64,000 bases of DNA, from positions 17,268,613-17,332,612 of the forward strand of contig NC_016135.3 in the NCBI RefSeq assembly GCF_000005505.3, written 5' to 3'. The stretch is from Brachypodium distachyon. Taxonomy: Eukaryota > Streptophyta > Magnoliopsida > Poales > Poaceae. The position numbers and the translations under genes are program-made. Below are positions 22,201-31,962 of this stretch, in pieces. Positions within the stretch are counted from its first letter, which is position 1, and every line of letters starts with the position of its first letter. The notes below the pieces were generated by a model. That model did no database searches. It was not told the origin of the DNA and saw nothing but the letters and a program-made list of their open reading frames with translations.

Positions 22201-23183
22201 AGTAGTATATTGAGTTCAGTAATTTAGTCATGATCACTTATCCTTGATGCTGTATGGCTAAGTTGATTTATGTTAGCTGCAACCCAGCACCATTGTAATG
22301 ATGTTGTTTATCTGAAAATTTGGTTCAATTTTGCTCAGTAGAGTTAGATGCATGATGATTATGAATGTTGAGTTCCTTTCCTCCAAATTAAGCTTGTTTT
22401 TCAATTTTGCTCAGTATAGAGTAGATGCATGATGATTATGAATGTTGAAATGGCTCCTAGAAGCATGTGCATGCTTCTGGAATGAACAGCAATTCATAAA
22501 GAAGTACTTCAAATGTTCAGGTCTTCTATGTGCTTCTAACTTCCCATCAGAGAGAAGGCTTTTTTGGAGCCCGAGAGAAAATAAATTCAATATTCTAAAA
22601 ATGCATAATGTTGAGCACTATTTGTTTTTGTGCTGGATGTAAAACTAGTCCTATTTCCATGAACATTTGTATATCTAGTTGTTTCAGATTTTTTTTTTGA
22701 CGTTTGGATTTTTTTTCCACTTTGGAGCACGTGCTCTGATGCAACTTTGAATCTCTCGATCCACCTGGATGTTGACTCGACTCCTGTATCATGTTGCATA
22801 TCTAGATCTTCTGTGATCTGTAACATTTTTCCTGTGCCTCACTATCGGTGTGCATTACTAGGGGAATATTCATGTTCCTGTACTTTAGCAACATATTTCT
22901 TTAATGCTGAAGTTTCTGTTACTAGGGCATAATTCCTAGTTCTAATCTTTGTGTTTTATGGCTGGCAATTCTTGAAATCTTAGTGTATATTCTCTTGCAT
23001 GCCGTTGCACATGTTTTGTCAATCCCACTGACGCCGTTCCTTCTCGTCACAGAGAAACAGTTGATGATCCAAATAGCAGAGCTGGTACCCAAGCACCAAG
23101 GGAGAACTAAGAAGCAGGAACCATCGGCTAGTTCGTCAGCTGCCCCGACTTCCAAGTCAAAAGGCGGGAAGAAGAAGAAGTGA
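19298..23183 (+). CDS. SRP19: Signal recognition particle 19 kDa protein, copy A (3 exons)
   Basis: SRP19 binds the SRP RNA S domain and lets SRP54 load, so it is needed for co-translational targeting to the ER; it acts in nucleolus and cytosol. Exons are 19298-19486, 19608-19707 and 23053-23183, with GT-AG introns, giving 139 aa. Exon 1 carries IKKWNVIYPVYLNSKKT and AEGRRI, the RNA-binding core. Exon 2 carries DKAYPRDF and GRVRVQL. Exon 3 reads KQLMIQIAELVPKH and ends in a lysine-rich tail (GGKKKK). The frame is continuous across both junctions. Intron 1 ends CAGCAG, a tandem acceptor that could add or drop one Gln. Intron 2 is 3.3 kb and holds a Stowaway MITE. Copy B differs at only a few residues. 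Both copies look functional. Confidence 0.95.
20400..20459. mobile_element. Stowaway MITE in SRP19 intron 2, copy A
   Basis: Begins CTCCCTCCGATCCATAATAGG and ends TCAGGGAG, flanked by TA (20398-20399 and 20460-20461). The same element is at 35212-35271 in copy B, so it predates the duplication. Confidence 0.8.
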
Positions 23184-25043
23184 TGAAAGCAGCATCTTGT
23201 GTTGTTTTTCTTCTTCTGTTTATAGATTTCCATAGAAAATTCCTTGAGGGAGTTCTGTGTCTCCTCTGATGAATTTTTCGGGGTTCTGAATTCCTGATCC
23301 ATTTGGACCGTCTTTCTGGTGGCCTTTGAGAGGTTACAAGCAGCCAAGCAAGAGCGACCTAGTGTTAGTTTGGGACTGCGGTAGTCAAAGTTTGCAGATG
23401 CTTTCAGTTTAGTGTCACCTTGGCCTTGCATACAAAATATAATGTGAAGTCCCCTGCCCAGGCTATGACGGCACCTTCGCCTGGCGGTGCCCTGGCCCGC
23501 AGAGGTCATAGGGCGGCGGAGTTCCTGAGCGGAAGCGAGCAGGCAGCGAGGAGAGACGGAGGTCGCGAGCAGGCGGCATGGAGAGAGGGAGGTGGAGGCA
23601 CATATCCTAGAGGAGGTCCCGAGCGGCGGGAAGGGTCAACGAGCAGAGATGGATGAGGGGGAGCGACGCGCGGGCGGTGGCATGGAGATTGGGCGGTGCG
23701 AGAGCACCAGAGAAGGTGCAAGATGGCGGCAGGGGTCGCGGCGCGAGATGAGGGTGACAGATTCCGGAGCGGCGTTAGGGAGAAAAACTGCATCCCTCTG
23801 CTCGATTGGTTTCCAGAGGCGGCAATGAGGTGGAGCAGGGCTCTTCGAGGCGTCCGACAACGGTGCGGTGAGTCGGGAGGGGCTGTGCGGTTGCGATGGC
23901 ACTGCTCAAGCGGGTGGCGGAGGATGGCAGCGGCGGATAGGGTTAGCATGAGCGCCGGAGGAGAGCGAGACAACGACTGGAGAGTTTAGGCCGGCTCCGG
24001 TGCCGGACGACGAGGTTGGGCAGTGGCGTGAAATTTCTAGTTCATGGTAGTTCTCCTTCTTGGCAGTGCGTTGATGTTTTTTTTTGGGGGTCTCGTGGAT
24101 TGGAATACCCATATTTGGGGGTGGTGGCGCAAAATATGGGTAACTACCCATGATTTATGGGTATTCGGTAAATGGGTATGCTGTTGGATAGCTTTTTGGG
24201 CAAAATATCCATATTGGTAGTTTTTAGGTATTCACGGTAAACATGAGTAGGGTGTTGGAAATGCTCTAATTAAGGTCGACTCCTAGCGGCTAGTGTGCAA
24301 GGTCGACTTTAAGGGTTATAAATAGATGGCGCGCTCCCAAGATGTTATAAAATAATCGGTTAATAACAATAGATCCGACTCTACTATCTCCTAAATATAA
24401 GAAGTTCTAACTTTGTTCAATTCAAATTTCTTAAGGTATGACTAAGTTTGTAATTTTCTTATCAACATCTAGAATCTTAAAGTATATTATGAAAATATGT
24501 ATTATGATGGATTCATTTAATGAAACCAATTTAGAGTTGTAAAATGTTGGTAGATTTTCTTATAGACTTGATCAAAATTTAAGTAAATTGACTTGTACGT
24601 AGCTAGCCTTACCTTGACTATGAAGAGTTGAGCATTTCTGGAGTAAATTACTCCGAGACGACATTCGCAAGTTTCTGTTACTCAAATTGTATTCATTGTA
24701 CAAGAGTGAACAATAGTTCCGACGACATCATGCTGTCATGTATACTAGTGTATGCATCATCCATTTTTAAGTACAATGAGAGCAATAAACACTTGCAGCT
24801 ACTCCCTCCGATCCATATTAATTATCGAAATCTTACATGTATCGACACGTTTTTTAGTCTTAGATACATTTATATTTATATTTGGGCAAATTATGGATCA
24901 GAGGGAGCATGACGTTTGATGTTTCTGTAGTTAATGTGTAATCAAACATAGCCCTGCGCCCTGCTGCGGCGTCCGGCGGCAAGAAGCGTCGGGGGCGTCA
25001 GGTCACCGCTGCAGCTCGACTCCGGGCTGTACCCCTCCCTGAT
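23184..25043. other. Downstream of SRP19 copy A: 3' UTR, GC-rich transposon-like DNA, AT-rich spacer
   Basis: 23184-23437 matches copy B downstream of SRP19 (3' UTR). At about 23438 homology stops. 23440-23990 is GC-rich with open frames on both strands but no recognisable protein. It runs into a T-rich stretch and ends GTTGGAAATGCTCTAA at about 24255-24270, a word typical of Harbinger- or Mutator-type MITE ends (complement TTAGAGCATTTCCAAC). No matching left end was found. 24270-24800 is AT-rich with Stowaway-like remnants. Confidence 0.45.
24802..24907. mobile_element. Stowaway MITE
   Basis: Begins CTCCCTCCGATCCATATTAA after TA (24800-24801) and ends ATGGATCAGAGGGAG, followed by CA instead of TA, so the right target base has mutated. 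It contains TCTTACATGTATCGACACG, as in the other Stowaway copies here. Confidence 0.8.
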
Positions 25044-26354
25044 CTATTGCGGCGCACCGTTGTTACTCGTGCTCCAGCCCGAGCTTGCTGTAGAGCCCCC
25101 AGGCCCGGCGGCGCCAAGCGCCACCGAGCCGGACCGGCTCCGGACGTGAGCCCTCGGAGCAGGAGACGCCATGCGGGCCTTGGCGCGCGCGGACTGCGTC
25201 GCCGCCATGTAGCTCGGGACCTCGGCGCGCACCACCGGGTAGAGGTCCTTGGGTGGGCTGATCTTGGGTCTTCTGCTCGGGTCTATCTCCACCGAAACGC
25301 CTCCTTGGGCCGGCGGCCCAATACTGGGCGGCGTGCAGGGTTCCAGCGGCCAGTGCCAGCCTGCAGCGCCGTTGGGTTTGTCCTGCTCGTCGCACACAGA
25401 AAAGAAAAGAAAAACGTCCTCTCAAAAATAGAAAAAGGAAAAAACGTTGGTTGGTTCAGCTAGCAGGAATTACAGATATATAGCTAGAACATGGAAGGAA
25501 GCAAACGCCGGCACCTGGTACCCAAATGCTGTGTAGGCCGGCTCCGTGGTGGCTCCGGACCGGATGACGGCGTCCCAGCCTCGGTGGAACGGGCTCGCAT
25601 TATTATCGTTGATGCTGTTTCTTGGTGGTCGCCGCACCACGTGGTCGTCCAAGAAGAGGAGGCGGTGGGTTTGGGTTCTGCGGACGCGGGCCTGAGCGCG
25701 GACGAGAGCCTGCATGCAGCGCATGGTGAGATGGACCTGGCGACGCACCTGGTGGCCGCGCACCAGCGCCTGCAGCCGCACCAGACCGCGCAGCGCGCGC
25801 AGGGCTCTCCTCGCCTGAAACACACAAACAACCAATTGCACGCGCGCGTCTCCAGATGTTAATTTCCTGGAACAAGTCTGGTGCTACGTACGTACCAAGT
25901 AGCCCCGGTAGAATGCCTGGATGCGCACGGCGGCTCGCTCCTCCCTGCCGCGCAAGGCCGCGATCCTCGCCACCCTCGACGCCATGGCGCGGCGCGCCCT
26001 CCTGGCTTCCGCCTCCACACCACCGTGGTGGAACTCCCTCCGCCTCGTGACGACGACCTCATTCGTTGTTGCGTCCGGCGACGTGTCAGCGGGCGGGAAG
26101 TGCTCGTCGGACACTATCTCCGCCGCCTCCTGCTCTTCTTCGCCTCCTCCCGTTCCCTGCTTGAACGTATAATCAACAAACGTCTGTGACTGTCAAGATA
26201 TATAGGAATAATTGAAAGCCGGCCTCTCGACGCATGCAACAAGGGCGGACCGGACCTTGTTGGAGTAGTTCTTGTTGGTAGGGCAGGAGGGGCTGGTCTT
26301 GAAGACCTTCCTCACGGTGGCCAGCCAGCCACCGCCTCCGGGTTTCTTCCCCAT
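25044..26354 (-). CDS. IQD: IQ67-domain (IQD) calmodulin-binding protein, 4 exons
   Basis: IQD proteins are plant calmodulin-binding scaffolds that associate with microtubules, plasma membrane or nucleus. Minus-strand exons are 26256-26354, 25896-26159, 25515-25814 and 25044-25382, all in phase 0, giving 333 aa. Exon 1 starts [19 protein letters not shown], the usual IQD N-terminus. The IQ67 domain starts at residue 106; its first 16 residues ([16 protein letters not shown]) end exon 2, exactly where the family's conserved phase-0 intron splits codons 16/17. Exon 3 continues [20 protein letters not shown]. The last exon has the C-terminal DUF4005-type motif [15 protein letters not shown]. Intron 1 has a tandem acceptor (AAGCAG). 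The gene looks intact. It occurs only in copy A of the duplication and lies just left of a CACTA right end. Confidence 0.93.
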
Positions 26355-26640
26355 GTATATGCGTGCCGGCCGGCGATGGATCGCCCGGTCAAGGGAGGAG
26401 ATGGACGTGCCGTACGTACCCTTTATGAGGCGGCCGGGAGTAAAGTGGGGCTTGCACGCGAGTGCCCCGTGAAGGCGCGGTGGGTAGATAGCTGGATGCA
26501 TGGGTACCGTGCGGAAGTCACGGGGATCGCGCTGTACGTACGTACATCGTCGATCGGCGAGGGAGGCCTATAGCCGTACTCTGCCTTGACAGCCGCGGCT
26601 CTCGCGACATCAGCCTTGCTACCTCAAAACCTTTCAAACC
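26355..26640 (-). promoter_or_regulatory. Presumed IQD promoter and leader
   Basis: The interval between the IQD start codon and the first CACTA-type sequence. It holds GC-rich sequence with repeated GTACGTAC words (about 26412-26419 and 26535-26545) but no clear TATA box. If transcription starts here, the promoter is hemmed in by transposon DNA. Confidence 0.35.
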
Positions 26641-27348
26641 GCGGTCAAAATATTGGGTTGGTGACGGTGATCACGCCCGCCACCAACTCCGTGCCACGTG
26701 TTTTTATCCCCGGTGGCGGGTCAAATCGCGGCCACTGCAGATCATAGTGCATCAATGGCGGGCAAAGTCGCTGCCACCGTCGGTTCCTAACCTGCCATTG
26801 GAGATGCTTTCGGCACCTTCCGAAAGGTGCGTAGAGGACATCAATGGCGGACTCAACACCCGTCACTGGTGATTTCCAGTGGCGGTGACTAAATATCCGC
26901 CATTGGTGATTTCCAGTGGTGGTGGTGCATCACCGCCATTGGGTTCTGTACCAGTGGTGGTGGTTAAACACCGCCACTGGGTTCTGGTACGTTTTTCTAC
27001 TGAAAATAAATAAATAAATTATTTAATTATTGAAATATTCTTGTAGCACAGTATAGCAGCAACATATATACACAGTGGCCGTGTGTACCCACCGCCACTG
27101 GGCACTACCAGTGGCCGTGATGACGCACCGGCACTGGTATGTAACAGTGGCTGTCCTTTCCACGGCCACCGGTGCATTTTCTGAAGCTCCCTACGAATTA
27201 CCAGTGACGGTTGTGCGAACCGCCACTGGTGCTGGTTAGCACCCGTGGCGGTGATTGTACCCGCCATCGGTGCTCCTTAGCACCAGTGGCGCAGGCTTAG
27301 TGGCGGGCCGCGTTACCGCCACAGCTGCTAAGATTTTCCGGAGCAGTG
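26641..27348. mobile_element. CACTA right end with subterminal repeats (left part missing)
   Basis: Many copies of CAGTGGCGGT / ACCGCCACTGG (about 26870-27320) lead to the terminus ATTTTCCGGAGCAGTG, which ends at 27348 and is followed by ATT. Read inward, the end is CACTGCTCCGGAAAA, similar but not identical to the CACTACGCCAGAA of the element at 5495. The same terminus and flank occur in copy B at 38741, so the insertion predates the duplication. No left end could be found between here and SRP19. Confidence 0.75.
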
Positions 27349-28107
27349 ATTTATCACGCCGCTCTATCTAAAATTTTCTATCCTGCTATGGAAATGAATG
27401 TAGCTCTTTCTTCTAGCTCTTTGAAAAATAAGATTCAACTCATCGTTGAAGATCTTCCGGCATTTGAAAAGAGAGGGCCTGATATTATTCAAGATGTAGT
27501 TATTACAAACACGCCAGATGCTCCAACAGACCAGACCAGGGCAGTGATTTCCGTACGAAATGGCTCATGAATCTGTTTACGCAATTCCATGGATTAGAAA
27601 GTTATAATCACTTGTTGTACTAGATCAAGTTTAATATGGATTTTACTCTTCAAAATAATTTGATGAACAACGCAGCAAAGCGCGCACAATTGGCCAGTGC
27701 TACTGCTGGTATTTTAGATTGACATAAATAGGAGTATACGTGGCTTACACAGGAGCCAAGCTCGCTTAGCAAACGGGCTGACGGTACCATCTAGACCAAG
27801 CAAACAAATCAAGCACCGGACGACCGCGGCTTCACAAGGTGGCGCAAACATACGTTTATTTAGTACCACAACCACAAACTTATTTGGCACCGGCACAACC
27901 ACGCAGACGATGATGTCCTTGATGATCCTACTAACATCTTAATAACAGTTACAAATAACATACGTTTATTTTGTATGTCAGAGACAAGAGTGAAGGCCTA
28001 GGCCTCCTCGACGCCGACTTCAACTCGTACCATATGGGGCCCGTGTTTCCGGACCATGTGCCGATCAGCAGAAGTTCGTACCATTGCCGGGACCCAAACA
28101 AGCGCAT
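27349..28107. other. Copy A remnant of the MsrA flanks; MsrA deleted, with filler
   Basis: 27349-27956 matches the region downstream of MsrA in copy B (38742-39295), and 27988-28107 matches the region upstream of it (41590-41686). The intervening 2.3 kb with the whole MsrA gene is absent. The join holds about 31 bp of filler (27957-27987), including ACATACGTTTATTTTGTA, nearly identical to ACATACGTTTATTTAGTA about 110 bp to the left (27848-27865). Confidence 0.85.
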
Positions 28108-28734
28108 ACATGGTGAGATCCCAAGCACGAACTACATCGCCCTAACAAGCGCACACATGGTGGTTGAATATTACTTACTTCACATGAATGGTTTTGATTG
28201 CCTCTCTCGCGAGATCTGGCGACTCCATTGGCGATTCTGAGTCTTCACCCACCTTCGCCCATGATCCCTCCGACGTTGAGCTGGATCATGAAGATTGGGA
28301 CGGATCAGAATCGCAGTGGAAAGTTCCTCATCTCAAGATGCGGCAGCGAATCGATGTCTCTCTGGAAGTTTCGGTAAAGGAGAAAGCAACCTCTGGAAAG
28401 GGGACTTGAGGGTTGCAGCACGAGGAAGGGTGAACGGAGGTGCCATCCTCGCCGTCCACGTGTGGTTCGCCCCCACCGTCCGATCAACCTTTGGAGGCGA
28501 GCGGTAGTGTTTTTTGGGGAGATCCGGTGACTTCGGAGGCTTCACCTCTTGATTCGCTTTTCCAGCATCTGTGGACGCAGGAGCCGCCGCAGCGACAGTA
28601 CCGAGGCAGGTGGCTTGTGGATCAAAGGCGGGCGACTGCAAATCTGATCTCAGATTGGCCACGGGTGGGGAGTGGTGGAGGTGAGTTCTCTCGGATTTTC
28701 AGTTCTTCCTTCTCGCAAGTTGCAGCGGCGGCGA
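28108..28734 (+). other. Leader of the LINE-like element, or unrelated spacer
   Basis: Sequence between the duplicated block and the ATG of the LINE-type ORF1. It has short open frames rich in acidic residues (for example SSPTFAHDPSDVELDHEDWD at about 28235-28294), which may be the 5' region of the same retroelement. Nothing certain. Confidence 0.4.
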
Positions 28735-30698
28735 TGGCGCGGAGATTCCTGGGTAGGGGTGAGCCTTTTGGGCGTGGATACGGAGATGGCCGAGGTCGTG
28801 GTTTGGGTGGAGGCTGGATGGGCTGGCAGAACGGGCAGGGGAGAGGCTGGCAGGGTCCACCGTACTGGGATTACTAGGGAGGGGAGGGCTTCTTCCCGCC
28901 GGGAGGGCCGGAGTATCCACCGCTGCCTAATCAGTTCCAGGGGCAGGCGCAAGGCCCTTACCAGAGTGGGATGCCTCCTCGAGTTCAGTTCCAAGAACAC
29001 ATGCATCAGGGCAACTTCCAATAGCAGCAAGCTAGCGGGCAGGGGGCACCGAAGCAACCTAGTGCTTCAGGGTCTGGTGATACTGGTGGGGGAGCAAAAG
29101 CCAGTGACAGTGGGAAGTCTGCTAGTTCAGTTCAACAGATTGGGCCTAGGAAATTCATCTGTCAGAAGTGTGATGTGGAAGGGCACGTCAGCAAAGATTG
29201 CAAGGTGGAAGTGGTTTGTGAGAACTGTGTGAAGGCCAGTCATGCTACCAAATAAGTGTGTATGGCCTTTTCAGATCAAGCCAGTGGCTAAGCTAGTGGC
29301 TAAGCTAGTTGGATATTCAGCTAAAGGTTCAGGCTCAGAATGTTAAGAGGGGAGGAGGTGGATCTGCTTTGAGTTCTCTGGCAATTCTGGTGGTGGAAAA
29401 GGGGGAGTTAATTGCTGATCAATCCTCTTTAGGTCTAGCAGAGACTTATCCTTGGAAGTGGGAATGGCAAGTGAAAGATATGGGCAATGGGAGGATGATG
29501 GTTAAATTCCCTTCAGCTGCTAAGGTGGAGGAAGCAAGATGTTACCAAGCTTTTACCCTTCAAGGGACTAATGCTTTTGTTTCTGTGAAAAGATGGTCTT
29601 CTGAAGCCATGGCTAAGGGCAAGCTCCATACTGTTTGGGTGAGAGCAGGAGGTGTCCTTGATGAACTTAGGCATTACTTTGCCGCAAAAGTATCTATCTA
29701 TGATTGGTGTGGTCAGTGAGGTGGATATGAGCATTTTTCGAAAGCATGATATTGTAAGGCTGAAGGTGGGTGTGAAGGATGTTGATCTTATTCCCTCAGT
29801 GGCTGAGTTAATAGCGGACTTGATGTTATTTGATATCTTCTTTGATCTTGAGCAAGTGGTTGAAGTTGGTGGCTTGTTTGAATCTAGTTTAACAAGGGGA
29901 GAGGATAAAGATGGTGAGGAGAAAGACAACAAGAACACTGGGGACAAAAATTTGAAGAGGCACAAAAATGGGGGTGGACTCACGGAAAAGAATGGCAGTG
30001 GAGGTGCTGCAGGAAATGTGGGACAGAGCTCAGGACAGGGGGGACATCAAGGGGCTATAGGTGGAGCTTCTGACCAGCTGTGTCTGTTTGGGGCAGAGAG
30101 GGAGGCCTTTGAGAGATTAGTTCAGCTTGAGGTGGACAGTAAATTGAATGCTATCTTGCAAATAAGGGAGGAGGCTGCAATGAGAGAGAAACTCTTATTG
30201 GCTAAGTCGAATCAGGTTCAGGTGCAGAGGAGAGGTGCTTTCACAGGCAGGTAGGCTGAGATGGGGGCTAGTGAGACTGGGAATAACTTTTCTGAATTTC
30301 ATGGTGATGGACATGCTCTGCAGGGAGGCAGTCAAGATGATAATGATGTGGTCTCTGAGGAGATGTCCTTTGCTACTAAAGTCTAGCGAGTGCAAGGTAC
30401 CAAGTAGATGCTTCAGGAACTTGACCCAAAAGATGTGGAGGATGTTTTGCTTGATGGATCAGAAGAAATGCCTGGTGAGATTGCTGATGGGAATAACACA
30501 GAGGTGAACTACAGGAGGAGTGCCAGGCTATAGAATCAAGGGTAAGCTGATGCAAAGGTGGAAGACAGAGCCATTCATCAAGCAAAAGTGAAGAACCTGG
30601 AGATTCCAAAAGGTAATACTTCTGCTGCTACTGTTTTATCCTCCACTTATGCTGATCTTGTGTTGACTGAGAAATTAAATGTTAGATTAGGTAGCAAT
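28735..30698 (+). pseudogene. LINE-type (non-LTR) retrotransposon ORF1 relic, DUF4283/zinc-knuckle class
   Basis: ORF1 proteins of plant LINEs bind the element RNA. The frame opens at ATG 28735 with an R/G-rich start (MARRFLGRGEPFGRG). It reaches a CCHC knuckle CQKCDVEGHVSKDC (29160-29201) and a second partial knuckle (CENCVKASH). A DUF4283-like region follows (about 29390-29880, including MMVKFPSAAKVEEAR and HTVWVRAGGV), then a basic tail and RRSARL near 30510. In-frame stops at about 28876, 29021 and 29254 and several frameshifts kill it. No endonuclease or reverse transcriptase follows: the element stops exactly where duplication copy B begins (30699), so its 3' part was cut off at that breakpoint. 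Confidence 0.7.
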
Positions 30699-30742
30699 GC
30701 TAACGAGCCTTATCAGCCCTGAAGTAGTCGCTTAGGGCCTAA

Positions 30743-30978
30743 GGCCCTGTTAGGTTGGGTTTAAAACTGTTTTTTTTTCTTTTGGCTTATAAGTCACAAA
30801 AACGCCTATTTAGGTGTTTTTCCTATTTAGATGATTTTGACTTGGTTTTTACTTATACCATCATCTAAAAATATTAAGTAAGATGTGAAAAGTCAAAGGT
30901 GAAAGCATCCAAATAGATACTTTTGTGGCAGAAAAACCAAAAGTCAAAAAGCGGTTTTAAGCCTAACCAAACAAGGTC
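30743..30978. mobile_element. Harbinger/Tourist-like MITE, intact (copy B)
   Basis: 236 bp flanked by TAA on both sides (30740-30742 and 30979-30981). Terminal inverted repeats: GGCCCTGTTAGGTTGGG at the left and CCTAACCAAACAAGGTC at the right, extending inward to TTAAAACTG / CGGTTTTAA. The 3-bp TAA duplication fits PIF/Harbinger. Confidence 0.85.
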
Positions 30979-31142
30979 TAAGCGATGCGTTTTCCGACCG
31001 ATGAGAACTTTTGCGCGCTTAAGTGATGCTTTTTTGAACCATGTTCATGTTGTGAACTAAACTGTTAAATTACTGCATTTACAGATGTACTCCATCCGTT
31101 AATTATTGTCTTAGATTACGGAACGGAGCCACGGAGGGAACT

Positions 31143-31957
31143 TGTCGTGGTGGTGTCACGGCAGATGTCATAGGATGGCTTATGTTGGGACCGATGGATG
31201 AAGGAGAAACCGTAGGAGGGAGGAGGTGATGAGAAACACGCACAAACACACGAGCACACACAGATTTTACCTAGGTTCGGAGCCCTCTTGTCGAGGTAAG
31301 ACTCCTACTCCTGCTTTGTTGTATAAGCCGAGACACCAATATCTACAATGGCGCTCCTTGAGCAGTATTCTTGAGGAAGAAGAAGAAAAGGAAGGGGAAA
31401 ATCCTAGATGTCTAAGTGATGGATCCATCTCCAGGGATGGGTAGTGCTCCTATTTATGGACCGCCCATGTCACACTGACATGTTGGTCAAGGGCTAACGT
31501 TATCTTCTATGGGCCCTGCTGGGCACGCGTCTTGGTTCCCTCCAGGTGGCACCGCAGGGGACAAGACAACTTTACTTTTCATGGCGTCCTGCAACAAGTA
31601 CTGCTGCCACCTGCCGGCTTCTGTCACTGATTTTCTTTCGGTGCTTCTTTGCGCAGTCGCCTGGCACCGCAACGTAAGCAGCGACTGCTTTCCCGTGATA
31701 AAGATAACGCTGTTTTACTATGCGCCATGCGATGAGGATAAGACCATTGAGACATCTTGGCACTGGCCGAGATCAGAGTATTCGTCCTTATCCTGCAATC
31801 ACATAAGACAAGATAGATTTGCCGGCATACACTTAGTATGCCGGCTTAGTATTAGTTCGGCTTAAGGCTTCCAACGTACATGCCTGTGCCGGCTTTGCCT
31901 TCGTCACCTCGGCTAATGTGTGTCGTCCTGATCCTACCCGGGGTCATCCCCACGACA
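31143..31957. mobile_element. Solo LTR of an LTR retrotransposon
   Basis: 815 bp that begins TGTCGTGG and ends CCACGACA, a perfect 8-bp inverted end with canonical TG...CA. Flanks are GAACT on the left (31138-31142) and TAACT on the right (31958-31962), a 5-bp target duplication with one mismatch. No internal domain or second LTR is present, so it is most likely the product of LTR-LTR recombination. It sits in or beside a Stowaway-like remnant (CTCCATCCGTTA, about 31090). Confidence 0.8.
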
Positions 31958-31962
31958 TAACT

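Larger units (their letters stand above)
18703..28107 (+). repeat. Segmental duplication, copy A (SRP19 + IQD, MsrA lost)
   Basis: Homologous to 30699-41686. Aligned parts by eye are: 18703-18847 with 30699-30840, about 18940-23437 with 33740-38376, 27322-27956 with 38710-39295, and 27988-28107 with 41590-41686. Identity in the SRP19 introns is very high (roughly 98% by eye), so the duplication is recent. Copy A has a unique 3.9-kb stretch containing IQD (23438-27321) and lacks the MsrA interval. Confidence 0.9.

Noticed and set aside
23420..23990. Several 80-150-codon frames on both strands downstream of SRP19 copy A
   Set aside because: Low-complexity Arg/Gly/Pro composition with no start context or domain; more likely transposon leader sequence.
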